NCBI RefSeq assembly: GCF_003594875.1
Contig: NZ_QZEY01000011.1
Location: forward strand, 1-64,000
Direction of reading: 5' to 3'
Origin: Bailinhaonella thermotolerans
GTDB taxonomy: Bacteria; Actinomycetota; Actinomycetes; Streptosporangiales; Streptosporangiaceae
DNA length: 64,000 nucleotides
The notes beneath the pieces are model-generated. The model was not told the origin of the DNA. It saw only the letters and a program-made list of their open reading frames with translations, and searched no databases. Position 1 is the first letter of the stretch; every line of letters begins with the position of its first letter. The translations under genes and the position numbers were made by a program. Shown piece after piece: positions 50,063 to 58,409 of the stretch.

Positions 50063-50899
50063 ATGTCTGACTCACGTGTCGTCCTCGTCATCGGCGCCAC
50101 CGGAAGGCAGGGCGGGGCCACCGCCCGCGCGCTGCTGGACCGGGGCCGGGCTGTGCGCGCGCTGGTGCGCGATCCCGCCGGGCCCGCCGCGCGGGCGCTG
50201 CGCGACCAGGGCGCCGAGCTGGTCCGGGGCGATCTCGACGACCCCGGCTCGCTGCGCGAGGCGATGCTCGGCGCGCACGGCGTGTTCAGCGTCCAGGCGC
50301 TGGCCTACGAGCCCGAGACCCTGGCCGCCGAGGTGCGCCAGGGCAAGACCGTGGCCGACATCGCCCGCGACAGCGGCGTCGCCCACCTGGTCTACAGCTC
50401 CGTGGGAGGGGCCGACCGGCACACCGGCATCGACCACTTCGAGAGCAAGGCCGAGATCGAGCGGCACATCCTGGCCCTCGGCGTGCCCGCCACCATCCTG
50501 CGGCCGGTGTTCTTCATGGACAACCTGCTGCACTACGCCGACGCTGAAGGCGAGCGGCTGCTGTCCCTGCCGGTCAGGCCGGACCGGCCGATGCAGTTCA
50601 TCGCCAGCGACGACATCGGCCTCCTCGCCGCCGACGCCTTCGAGCATCCCGACCACTTCATCGGCCGGCAGATCGAGATCGCCGGGGACGAGCTCACCTT
50701 CCCCGAGGTCGCCCGGATCTACGAGCGCGTCACCGGGACCCCGACCAGGCTGGAGACGCTGCCGATCGAGGAGCGCATGTTCGAGTGGTTCGCCGAGGAG
50801 GGCTACCAGGCCGACATCCCGGCTTTGCGCCGGCGCCACCCGGAGCTGCTGACCTTCGAGCGGTTCCTGACCCGGCGGCTGCGTCCCGCCCTGGCCTGA
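50063..50899 (+). CDS. NmrA-type NAD(P)-binding protein
   Basis: 278 aa atypical SDR. RVVLVIGATGRQGGATARAL, ALVRDPAGPAARALRDQGAE, LVRGDLDDPGSLREAMLGAH, VYSSVGGADRHTGIDHFESK and ATILRPVFFMDNLLHYADAE are NmrA hallmarks. Either a redox-sensing regulator binding NADP or an uncharacterised reductase. Controlled by paired palindromes. The MmyB-like regulator follows in the same direction but has its own promoter region. Confidence 0.88.
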   Translation: MSDSRVVLVIGATGRQGGATARALLDRGRAVRALVRDPAGPAARALRDQGAELVRGDLDDPGSLREAMLGAHGVFSVQALAYEPETLAAEVRQGKTVADIARDSGVAHLVYSSVGGADRHTGIDHFESKAEIERHILALGVPATILRPVFFMDNLLHYADAEGERLLSLPVRPDRPMQFIASDDIGLLAADAFEHPDHFIGRQIEIAGDELTFPEVARIYERVTGTPTRLETLPIEERMFEWFAEEGYQADIPALRRRHPELLTFERFLTRRLRPALA

Positions 50900-50988
50900 C
50901 CGCCGCCTCCCGGGCCCGGCGCGCCGCGCTCGGCGGCACCTCACCGCCACCCCGATCGCGCGGTCCCGGACGGCGGGCCGGCGCGGTG

Positions 50989-51003
50989 CCTGGTACCACC
51001 AGG
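50989..51003. promoter_or_regulatory. Dyad before the MmyB-type XRE gene
   Basis: CCTGGT-ACC-ACCAGG, perfect 6-bp arms, 40 bp before GTG 51044. A -10-like TACGAT lies at 51030-51035. Possible autoregulatory site. Confidence 0.5.
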
Positions 51004-51043
51004 GTCAGCATGGGGCTTACGTTCACGCGTACGATCGGGAAAC

Positions 51044-51979
51044 GTGAGCGATATGGGCGATTTGTCAGCGGTGGACGCGGCGGCCGGCCTCGGCGAGCGG
51101 CCATTCGACCCGCGCGCCGAGATCGGGGAGTTCCTGCGCACCCGGCGGGCCCGGCTGCGCCCGCAGGACGTGGGGCTGCCGGACTTCGGCCGGTACCGCC
51201 GCGTGCCCGGGCTGCGGCGCGAGGAACTGGCCCAGCTCGCCGGGGTCTCCGTCGCCTACCTCACCCGGCTCGAACAGGGGAAGGGCGCGAACGTGTCGGC
51301 CGAGGTGGTCGACGCCCTCGCCCGCGCGCTGCGCCTGACGGAGGCGGAGCGCGTCCACCTCACGCACCTGTTCAAGTGCCAGCGCCGCAAGACGGCCGCG
51401 CCGCCGTACGGCGAGCGGGCCCGCCCGGCCCTGCGCACGATGCTGGCCTCGATGGACGGCGTCCCGGCGTACGTGACGGGGCCGCGCACCGACATCCTCG
51501 CCTGGAACCCGCTGGCCGCGGCCCTGTTCGGCGACTGGGACCGGCTGCCCGCCCGGGAGCGCAACTGGGCCCGCCTGACGTTCCTGCACGACGGCTCCCG
51601 CCGGCTCTTCGCGGACTGGGAGGCCAGGGCCGCCGGCGTCGTCGGCGCGCTCCGGCTCTACGCGGGCTGCTATCCGGACGACCCCGAGCTGGCCGCGCTG
51701 GTCGGCGAGCTGTCGGTCCGGAGCCCGGAGTTCCGCGTGCTGTGGGCCAGGCACGACGTCGCCGAGTGGAACCACGGCGAGCAGCGGTTCCGCCACCCGC
51801 TGGTGGGCGAGCTCGCCCTCGTCTTCGAGACCTTCCGCCTCCCGGACGACGCGGAGCAGTCCCTGACCATCTATCACGCCGTGCCGTCCACGCCCGACGC
51901 GGAGAATCTCCGCCTCCTCGCGAGCTGGGGCGCGGGCCCCCTCCCCGGCCACCCCGCCCGGGCCCCCCACTCCCGCTGA
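51044..51979 (+). CDS. MmyB-type XRE regulator
   Basis: 311 aa. XRE domain with the family signature GRYRRVPGLRREELAQLAGV, SVAYLTRLEQGKGANVSAEV, then the MmyB ligand-binding (PAS-like) domain: AYVTGPRTDILAWNPLAAAL, FGDWDRLPARERNWARLTFL, WNHGEQRFRHPLVGELALVF, SLTIYHAVPSTPDAENLRLL. GTG start without SD. Such regulators may bind fatty acids or similar lipids and often control a neighbouring oxidoreductase, here perhaps the NmrA gene. Confidence 0.9.
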   Translation: MSDMGDLSAVDAAAGLGERPFDPRAEIGEFLRTRRARLRPQDVGLPDFGRYRRVPGLRREELAQLAGVSVAYLTRLEQGKGANVSAEVVDALARALRLTEAERVHLTHLFKCQRRKTAAPPYGERARPALRTMLASMDGVPAYVTGPRTDILAWNPLAAALFGDWDRLPARERNWARLTFLHDGSRRLFADWEARAAGVVGALRLYAGCYPDDPELAALVGELSVRSPEFRVLWARHDVAEWNHGEQRFRHPLVGELALVFETFRLPDDAEQSLTIYHAVPSTPDAENLRLLASWGAGPLPGHPARAPHSR

Positions 51980-52091
51980 CCCCGCCGCACGGCCCGCGCG
52001 GCCGTACGGCGGGCCGGCGCGTGCCCCGCCCCAGGTCGTCCGCCCAGGTCGTCCGCCCGGGTCCGCCGTCCGGGGCGCCGCCCCCGGGGCG

Positions 52092-52304
52092 GGCGCCATC
52101 GCCGGGCCGCCCGCCGACCACGACGAGCGGGCCGTCCTGGGCCGCGCCCGCCGCCGGGGGATCACCCTGACGGCGAGGGGCGGCTTCCGCATGCCGCCCG
52201 CGACCGTGGCCCCGCTGCCCGGTCAGGCGCGGCTCCCGGTCCCCGCGATGCCCGCCGCGATCCGGGCCCCGGCCGCCGCCGTGCTCGCCGCGCGCCGGGC
52301 CTGA
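52092..52304 (+). pseudogene. Possible remnant of a MocR-type C-terminus
   Basis: The 516-bp gap between the XRE and GntR genes holds a frame ending at TGA 52302-52304 that reads VLGRARRRGITLTARGGFRM and LPVPAMPAAIRAPAAAVLAA. This resembles the last part of GntR/aminotransferase (MocR) proteins. No start, SD or catalytic part is present. Weak call; the rest of the gap shows only GC-rich sequence with CCGTACGG near 52000. Confidence 0.3.
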
Positions 52305-52462
52305 GACCCCCGCGCCACCGGAAATCCGCGGCGCGCCCGGCGCGCCCGTCTCACCCCCTCCTCTCCCGCCCTCTCCTGCCCGTCCCGGCGTCGTGTCCGC
52401 CTCTGGCACGCCGTGCGCCGGCGGCACGCCGTACCCGCCGTCTTGATCTAGATCACTACTCC

Positions 52463-52484
52463 TCTATAGTCTTATGACACTAGA
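52463..52484. promoter_or_regulatory. YtrA-type operator and promoter
   Basis: Imperfect dyad TCTATAGTC-TTAT-GACACTAGA (7 of 9 pairs match) overlapping a TATAGT -10-like word, with a further palindrome GATCTAGATC at 52445-52454. This is one of the most AT-rich spots in the window and lies just upstream of the GntR start. Probably autoregulation. Confidence 0.6.
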
Positions 52485-52495
52485 TAAATGGAGGA

Positions 52496-52891
52496 ATGGT
52501 GATCGAGTTCCATCTGGACGCGAGGTCGGGGGTGTCGCCGTACCTGCAGCTCGTGCAGCAGGTACGGCACGCGCTCCGGCTGGGGTTGCTCCGCGAGGGG
52601 GATCGGCTGCCGACGGTCAAGGAGGTGGTGGCCCAGTTGGCGATCAACCCGAACACGGTGCTCAAGGCGTATCGGGAGCTCGAACACGACGGGCTGATCG
52701 CGGCGCGGCCGGGGGTCGGCACGTTCGTCACCCGGACGCTGACCGACGCCTCGTTCGCCGCGCACGCCGCGCTCCGGACCGAGCTGCGGCGCTGGCTGGC
52801 CAAGGCCCGCAAGGCCGGGCTGGACGACGAGAGCATCGAGGCGCTGTTCATGACCACCTTTCGGACCGCCGCACAGGAGGACATAGCGTGA
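52496..52891 (+). CDS. GntR-family regulator, YtrA type
   Basis: 131 aa. FHLDARSGVSPYLQLVQQVR, LREGDRLPTVKEVVAQLAIN, PNTVLKAYRELEHDGLIAAR, PGVGTFVTRT, then helices ending in MTTFRTAAQEDIA. Start ATG 52496 is very close to GGAGG; GTG 52499 is nearly as good. Its end overlaps the ABC gene by 4 nt (GTGA). Likely repressor of the downstream ABC/fusion operon. Confidence 0.9.
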   Translation: MVIEFHLDARSGVSPYLQLVQQVRHALRLGLLREGDRLPTVKEVVAQLAINPNTVLKAYRELEHDGLIAARPGVGTFVTRTLTDASFAAHAALRTELRRWLAKARKAGLDDESIEALFMTTFRTAAQEDIA

Positions 52892-53805
52892 CCGCGGCCT
52901 TACGCGCCCAGGGCCTGGGCAAGACGTACAAGCGGCGCACGGCGCTGGAGGACTGCACCCTGGAGATCCCGCGTGGCAGCGTCAGCGCCCTGGTCGGCCC
53001 CAACGGCGCGGGCAAGAGCACGCTGCTGAACCTGGCCGCCGGGATGCTGGAGCCGACCTCGGGGACGATCGAGGTGTGCGGCGGGGTGCCGGGCAGCGGG
53101 CCGGAGCAACTGGCCAAGGTCGGCTTCGTCGCGCAGGACACCCCGGTCTACGCGGGTTTGAGCATCGAGGACCACCTGCGGCTCGGGGCCCGGCTCAACC
53201 GCGCCTGGGACGACGACCTCGCGCGCCGGCGGGTCGAACGGCTCGGCCTCGACCCCCGCCAGCGCGCCGGGAGGCTGTCCGGGGGCCAGCGGGCCCAGCT
53301 CGCGCTGACCCTGGGCCTGGCCAAGCGCCCGGAGCTGCTGCTGCTCGACGAGCCGGTCGCCGCGCTCGACCCGCTCGCGCGGCGCGAGTTCATGCGGGAC
53401 CTGATGGAGACGGTCGCCGAGCACGGGCTCACCGTCGTCCTCTCCTCCCACCTGGTCGCCGACCTGGAGCGCGTCTGCGACCACCTCGTCGTGCTCGTCG
53501 GCGCGCGGGTCCGGATCGCCGGGGACGTCGAGGACCTGCTCGCCACGCACCACCGGCTGACCGGGCCCCGCCGCGACGTGAGCACGCTCCCCGGCGACCA
53601 GCACGTCGTCTCCGCCGCCCACACCGACAGGCAGAGCACCCTCATCGTGCGCACGGAGTCGCCCGTCCTCGACCCGGCCTGGTCCGTCGGCGCGCTCGGG
53701 CTGGAGGACCTCGTCCTCGCCTACATGAGTTCCCCTGATGACGGCTCGCCCGGCGGCGCGGCCACCGGCGCCGCCCGCCGTACCGGACTGGAGGTCGTTC
53801 GATGA
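52888..53805 (+). CDS. ABC transporter ATP-binding protein
   Basis: 305 aa. Walker A ALVGPNGAGKSTLLNLAAGM, signature GRLSGGQRAQLALTLGLA, Walker B ELLLLDEPVAALDPLARREF, H-loop VVLSSHLVADLERVC. The fifth codon is TTA (52900-52902). A C-terminal region of about 80 residues follows the ATPase core. GTG start overlaps gntR by 4 nt and the end overlaps the fused permease gene by 4 nt, so the three are co-translated. Confidence 0.93.
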   Translation: MTAALRAQGLGKTYKRRTALEDCTLEIPRGSVSALVGPNGAGKSTLLNLAAGMLEPTSGTIEVCGGVPGSGPEQLAKVGFVAQDTPVYAGLSIEDHLRLGARLNRAWDDDLARRRVERLGLDPRQRAGRLSGGQRAQLALTLGLAKRPELLLLDEPVAALDPLARREFMRDLMETVAEHGLTVVLSSHLVADLERVCDHLVVLVGARVRIAGDVEDLLATHHRLTGPRRDVSTLPGDQHVVSAAHTDRQSTLIVRTESPVLDPAWSVGALGLEDLVLAYMSSPDDGSPGGAATGAARRTGLEVVR

Positions 53806-56036
53806 TCTGGCTCACCTGGCGGCAGTTCCGCGCCCAGGCCGCGGTGGTGTACGCCGTGCTCATCGCGCTCGCCGCCGCCCTGCTGACCGTCGGGCGGCCC
53901 GCGGCCGGCGCCGGGGCGCCGGCCATCGAGGCAGCCGACAAAACTCTGTACTACGCCGGAATCGCCGCGATGTACGTCCTGCCCGCCGTGATCGGCGTCT
54001 TCTGGGGCGCGCCGCTCGTCAGCCGGGAACTGGAGGCCGGGACCCACCGCCTGGTCTGGAACCAGGGCGTCACCCGGCCCCGCTGGCTGATCGTCAAGCT
54101 CGCGGTCGCCGGGCTGGCGGCGGTGGCGGCCGCCGGGCTGCTCAGCCTCCTGATCACCTGGTGGGCGGTCCCCGTCGACCTCACCAGCCGGCCGAACACG
54201 CTCATGATCGGCACCACCACGCCCGGCGTCGAGTTCGTGGACGCCCGCGTGTCGCCGCTGCCGTTCGGGGCGCGCGGCATCGTCCCGATGGGCTACGCCG
54301 CCTTCGCCTTCGCCCTCGGGGTCACCGCCGGGATCGCGCTGCGCCGCACGGTGCCCGCCATGGCGCTCACCCTCGTGGTGTTCGCCGCCGTGCAGATCGC
54401 CGTGCCGATGGCGGTGCGCCCGTACGTGATGCCGCCGGCGCAGGAGAACGTCACGATCACCCTGGAGAACGTCTCGCGGTTCGGCGTGAGCGCCACCGGG
54501 CAGGTGGAGCGGCTGGAGGTCGCCGGGCCGCCCGGGGCGTGGATCCTCTCCAACGAGACGGTGGACGCCGCCGGGAAGCCGGCGACCGCGCCGCCCTGGG
54601 TGGCGGGATGCCTGCCCGGCCCGACCTCGCAGCAGGAACGGCAGGCGGCCCAGGCGGCCGGCCGGGAGTGCCTCGCCAAGCTCGCCCAGCTCGGCTACCG
54701 GCAGCGGATCATCTACCAGCCGGCGGACCGGTTCTGGTCGCTGCAACTGATCGAGACGGGGCTCTTCCTCGCCCTGGCCGGGCTGCTGGCCTGGCTCTCC
54801 CTCCGCTGGACCCGCACCCTGAGCGAGCGCGGCCTGCGCGCGGGCCTCGCGGTCCTCGCCGTGGCGGTGGCCCTGGCCCTGGTCGCCGCGCCCCTGGTCT
54901 CCACCCCGGCCCGCGCGAGCACCGGCCCGCACGCGCGCGGCCTGTCCGCCGCGCCCCGGGGCACGCCCGCCCTGCCCGCGCCGACCGGGCCGCACTCCGT
55001 GGGCACCACGTCGCTCCACCTGAAGGACTCCTCCCGCCCCGACCCGTGGGTGCCCTCGGCCAAGGTCCGCGAGCTCATGGTCACCCTGTGGTACCCGGCC
55101 GCGCCGGGGGGCCGGGAGCGGGCGCCGTACATGACGCCGAAGGAGTCGGAGCTGCTCCTCGCGGACGGGGAGATCACCGAGGTTCCCGGCGACATCCTGA
55201 GCAGGACGCGGACCAACGCCCACACCGACGCCGGCCCGGCGGGCCGCAAGGGGTCGCTGCCCCTGGTCGTGCTCTCGCCCGGGCACAGCAAGCCGCGTTC
55301 GGAGCTGACGGGGCTGGGCGAGGACCTGGCGAGCCGGGGGTACGTCGTGGCCGCGATCGGCCACACGTACGAGAACGTGGCCCAGACCTTCCCCGACGGG
55401 AGGCTCACCACCTGCGTGACGTGCCCGATGAACAAGAACCCGGCGTGGTGGGGGAAGCTGGAGAAGAGCCGCGCGGCGGACGTCTCCTTCGTGATCGACC
55501 GGCTCACCGGCAAGCGCCCGGCCTGGAAGCACGCCAAGCTGATCGACCGGACGAGGATCGCGATGGCCGGGCACTCCGTGGGCGGCGCGAGCACCCTCGC
55601 GTCCATGGTCGCCGACCCCCGGATCCGCGCCGGGGCCGACATCGACGGCACCGTCCACTCGGCCCTCCCCGAGAGCGGGCTCGCCCGGCCGTTCCTCTTC
55701 CTGGGCAAGCCGTCCAGCTACACCCCGGGGAGCGGGCGCGAGGAGGCGGCCTCCTGGGAGGACGCCTGGAAGCGGATGACGGCGTGGAAGCGGTGGCTGC
55801 TGGTGAACGGGACCGTGCACATGTCGTTCACCGACCTCGGCACGCTGGCCGACCAGCTCGGCCTGGACTACGGGGCGAAGATCCGCGGGGCCCGCGTCAT
55901 GGAGATCACGCGGGCGCACCTGGCCGCGTTCCTCGACCTGCACCTGCGCGGCCGGCCGGGACCGGTGCTCGACGGGCCGTCGCCGCGGTACCCCGAGGTG
56001 CGGCACTGCTCCGGCGACACCCCGGTCTGCACGTGA
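53802..56036 (+). CDS. ABC permease fused to an alpha/beta hydrolase (esterase)
   Basis: 744 aa, about twice a permease. Residues 1-345: membrane permease (MIWLTWRQFRAQAAVVYAVL, VLPAVIGVFWGAPLVSRELE, GTHRLVWNQGVTRPRWLIVK, IETGLFLALAGLLAWLSLRW). Residues about 347-375: a signal-peptide-like helix (LRAGLAVLAVAVALALVAAP, then LVSTPARAS). Residues 390-744: PAF-acetylhydrolase/chlorophyllase-like hydrolase (LMVTLWYPAAPGG, LVVLSPGHSKPRSE, elbow IAMAGHSVGGAS, DIDGTV, HMSFTDLG). The frame is unbroken. If made as one chain, the hydrolase would sit outside the membrane, tethered to the transporter. Confidence 0.88.
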   Translation: MIWLTWRQFRAQAAVVYAVLIALAAALLTVGRPAAGAGAPAIEAADKTLYYAGIAAMYVLPAVIGVFWGAPLVSRELEAGTHRLVWNQGVTRPRWLIVKLAVAGLAAVAAAGLLSLLITWWAVPVDLTSRPNTLMIGTTTPGVEFVDARVSPLPFGARGIVPMGYAAFAFALGVTAGIALRRTVPAMALTLVVFAAVQIAVPMAVRPYVMPPAQENVTITLENVSRFGVSATGQVERLEVAGPPGAWILSNETVDAAGKPATAPPWVAGCLPGPTSQQERQAAQAAGRECLAKLAQLGYRQRIIYQPADRFWSLQLIETGLFLALAGLLAWLSLRWTRTLSERGLRAGLAVLAVAVALALVAAPLVSTPARASTGPHARGLSAAPRGTPALPAPTGPHSVGTTSLHLKDSSRPDPWVPSAKVRELMVTLWYPAAPGGRERAPYMTPKESELLLADGEITEVPGDILSRTRTNAHTDAGPAGRKGSLPLVVLSPGHSKPRSELTGLGEDLASRGYVVAAIGHTYENVAQTFPDGRLTTCVTCPMNKNPAWWGKLEKSRAADVSFVIDRLTGKRPAWKHAKLIDRTRIAMAGHSVGGASTLASMVADPRIRAGADIDGTVHSALPESGLARPFLFLGKPSSYTPGSGREEAASWEDAWKRMTAWKRWLLVNGTVHMSFTDLGTLADQLGLDYGAKIRGARVMEITRAHLAAFLDLHLRGRPGPVLDGPSPRYPEVRHCSGDTPVCT

Positions 56037-56134
56037 ACGGGTTCCGGTGAACCGGTCCCGGAGTACGTGAGGGCACGGTGAACGGGACGGCCCCCGGGCG
56101 CGCGTGGCGCCCGGGGGCCGTCCCGTGTGGCCGC

Positions 56135-56584
56135 CTACCGCAGCCGGGTCATGGTGGAGTCGTAACCGCCGCCGCCCGGGTAGTGCCAGGCGCCGGTCAC
56201 GGTGTTCCCGTCCGGGCTGAAGGTGCCCCGGTAGTACGCCGGGGAGTCCTTCTCCATGGCCCAGATGGTGAGCGTGTCGCCCTCCAGCTCGTACACGTAG
56301 TCGAGGGTCTCGCCCCCTCCGGCGTAGTAGCGGGAGTGGATGTGCTCGCTGGGCTCCTCGGCCATGAACGGGCGCAGACGGCCGATCATCTCCACGCCCC
56401 TGATCGGGACGCCGTCCTGCGCCAGGTCCACGTCCTGGATCAGGAAGTGGCCGCCCGCGAGCCACCGGTAGGTGACCGTGCCCTCGGCGCCGCCGGTCAC
56501 CCGCCAGGTGCCGACCAGCCGGTCCAGCGCCTTGACCGCCGCGTCCGGCCCGCCCGCGCCGCCGTAAGCCTGGATGTCGCCCAT
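56135..56584 (-). CDS. DUF1579-like lipocalin-fold protein
   Basis: About 149 aa, soluble. LDRLVGTWRVTGGAEGTVTY, RWLAGGHFLIQDVDLAQDG, VYELEGDTLTIWAMEKDSPA, YYRGTFSPDGNTVTGAWHYP describe a small beta-barrel. The frame is open to 56632, but ATG 56584 has GGAAGGGA upstream. Lies on the strand opposite to the fusion gene and convergent with it. Function unknown. Confidence 0.75.
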   Translation of the reverse strand: MGDIQAYGGAGGPDAAVKALDRLVGTWRVTGGAEGTVTYRWLAGGHFLIQDVDLAQDGVPIRGVEMIGRLRPFMAEEPSEHIHSRYYAGGGETLDYVYELEGDTLTIWAMEKDSPAYYRGTFSPDGNTVTGAWHYPGGGGYDSTMTRLR

Positions 56585-56675
56585 GTCGGTATCCCTTCCG
56601 TTTTCCTTGCCGCGTCTCGTCGTCGTTCTCACCCCGTATGACGGCGGCGGCCGGCGAAAGGAATCGGTGGATCCG

Positions 56676-57542
56676 CTACGACTTCCGGAAGACCTCGACC
56701 AGCGCGGTCAGGCTGTCCGCGGCGCGGCCGTCCCGCACGCCGCCCCGCAGGATGTCCAGCACGGCGGCGGGCAGCCGCGAGTCCACGCCCGAGTCCTCGG
56801 CCGTGCGCAGCACGTGCTCGACGCTCGCCACGGCCATGGACACGCGCTCCACGTCGCCGCGGTGGTCGCCGGCGTCGATGCGCGGCGCGTAGAACTCCAG
56901 GAAGTATCCGAAGCTCATGTTGCTCAGCGCGTTCGGCAGGAACCGGGTGGCCGAGATCCCGTTCGCCTGGGCCAGCGCCATGGAGTGGACGTAACCCACC
57001 AGGCCGGTCCAGAACATGCCGATCCCGATCTGGTAGTACAACGCCGCCAGCCCCGGGTCCTCCCCCAGGTAGTCGGTGCCCGTGAGCACCTCCAGCGCCG
57101 ACCGCGCCGCCTCGAAGGCGTCCCGGGGCCCGCTGTAGTAGGTGGACATGCCAGGCCGGCCGATGCCCGGCGGCGGGGACAGCACCCCGCCGGTGATCTG
57201 CGTGGCGCCCCGGTCCGCCAGCCAGGCCGCCGCCTCCCGCGCGTTCTTGGGCGTCTCGGAGGTCAGGTTGGCGATGGTACGGCCGGCCAGCGCGCTCGCC
57301 GGGGCCTGGGTGAGGATCGAGTACATCGCCGCGTAGTCGGTCAGGCTGAGCACGACCAGCTCGTTCGCGGTCAGCGCGGCCTCCACGTTGTCGGCCGCCT
57401 TCGCGCCCAGCGCCACCAGGTCGTCGGCGCGGCTCGCCGTGCGGTTCCACACGGTCACGTCGTAGCCCGCGTTCAGGTACGCGCGCGCCATCGCCTGGCC
57501 CATCGGCCCGAGGCCGATCACGGTCACGTTCTTGCCGGTCAT
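56676..57542 (-). CDS. Imine-reductase-like NAD(P)-dependent dehydrogenase
   Basis: About 288 aa of the beta-hydroxyacid dehydrogenase/IRED superfamily. NADP loop VTVIGLGPMGQAMARAYLNA, YDVTVWNRTASRADDLVALG (Arg after Asn suggests NADPH), GVLSPPPGIGRPGMSTYYSG, and a C-terminal helical dimer domain with FLEFYAPRIDAGDH. Catalytic residue not certain. ATG 57542 follows GAGAGG. Divergent from a TetR gene with two matching operator boxes. Confidence 0.88.
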   Translation of the reverse strand: MTGKNVTVIGLGPMGQAMARAYLNAGYDVTVWNRTASRADDLVALGAKAADNVEAALTANELVVLSLTDYAAMYSILTQAPASALAGRTIANLTSETPKNAREAAAWLADRGATQITGGVLSPPPGIGRPGMSTYYSGPRDAFEAARSALEVLTGTDYLGEDPGLAALYYQIGIGMFWTGLVGYVHSMALAQANGISATRFLPNALSNMSFGYFLEFYAPRIDAGDHRGDVERVSMAVASVEHVLRTAEDSGVDSRLPAAVLDILRGGVRDGRAADSLTALVEVFRKS

Positions 57543-57557
57543 ACGGTTACCTCTCAT

Positions 57558-57616
57558 TAGAACGAACGCTCTATCCAGGAACGGGACCCTAGCACAGTAC
57601 TGGAACGAACGCTCTA
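57558..57616. promoter_or_regulatory. Two TetR boxes between imine-reductase-like gene and tetR
   Basis: TAGAACGAACGCTCTA (57558-57573) and TGGAACGAACGCTCTA (57601-57616), 43 bp apart, share GAACGAACGCTCTA. The first fits the dyad TAGAnCGnnCGnTCTA. Each box lies next to one of the divergent starts. Confidence 0.75.
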
Positions 57617-57633
57617 ACTAGTAGGATCGGCGT

Positions 57634-58215
57634 ATGAAGACCAAGCACGAGATCGGGACCCGAGAGCGCATCGTCCGTGCCACCTCGCGCCTCATGCAGC
57701 GCCAGGGATACGAGGCCACCGGCCTGAAGGAGATCTCCCGCGAGGCGGAGGCCACCCTCGGCTCGGTCTACCACTTCTTCCCGGGCGGGAAGCAGGAGCT
57801 CGCGGTGGCGGCGGTCCGGCACGGCGACCTGGAGTTCGCCGAGACCCTGCGCGAGGTGCTGGACCGCGTCGAGGACCCGGCCGAGGCCGTGCTCGCCTGC
57901 ACGGAGGAGCTCGCGGCGGGCATGCGCGACTCCGGCTGGCTGGACGGATGTCCGGTGAGCACGGTCGCCCTGGAGAGCGCCGGCCGCGTGCCCGACGTCC
58001 AGCGCGCCGCCGCCGAGGCCTTCGAGAACTGGCGCGCCATCGTCAGCGCCAAGCTCCGCCGCTCCGGCTTCGCCGACGACGTGGCCGAGGACCTCGCCCA
58101 CACGATCATCAACACGCTGGAGGGCGCCGAGATGTCCGCCCAGGTGAGCCAGAGCGAGACCCCGCTGCGGCTGGCCGGCCGCCACCTCGCCCGGCTGATC
58201 GCCGCCTACCGCTGA
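57634..58215 (+). CDS. TetR family regulator (LmrA/YxaF-like)
   Basis: 193 aa. TRERIVRATSRLMQRQGYEA, TGLKEISREAEATLGSVYHF, FPGGKQELAVAAVRHG give the DNA-binding part; WLDGCPVSTVALESAGRVPD and AAAEAFENWRAIVSAKLRRS are typical of the LmrA/YxaF C-terminal domain. TAGGAT ends exactly 6 nt before the ATG: leaderless. Probably represses itself and the divergent enzyme. Confidence 0.9.
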   Translation: MKTKHEIGTRERIVRATSRLMQRQGYEATGLKEISREAEATLGSVYHFFPGGKQELAVAAVRHGDLEFAETLREVLDRVEDPAEAVLACTEELAAGMRDSGWLDGCPVSTVALESAGRVPDVQRAAAEAFENWRAIVSAKLRRSGFADDVAEDLAHTIINTLEGAEMSAQVSQSETPLRLAGRHLARLIAAYR

Positions 58216-58409
58216 CCCGCCCCGCCGTACGGCCCGCGCCCGCCCCGGCCGCCCTGAACCGGCGCGTGCCGTACCGCCTGAGCCGCTGCCCGCCGTGACC
58301 CTCGCCGCGGCCCGTACGGCCGGGCGCCGGCGCGAGCCGTACGAAAGAGCCCGGGGTCAGCCCGGCGCGCGACTCGACGCTCCGCCGTGCCGTACCGGGC
58401 GGGCGGTCC
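58216..58409. other. Convergent intergenic region
   Basis: 194 bp between the convergent TetR and MocR genes, with several GTACGG/GTACCG words (about 58227, 58270, 58313, 58339, 58392). No ORF is supported. Confidence 0.4.
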
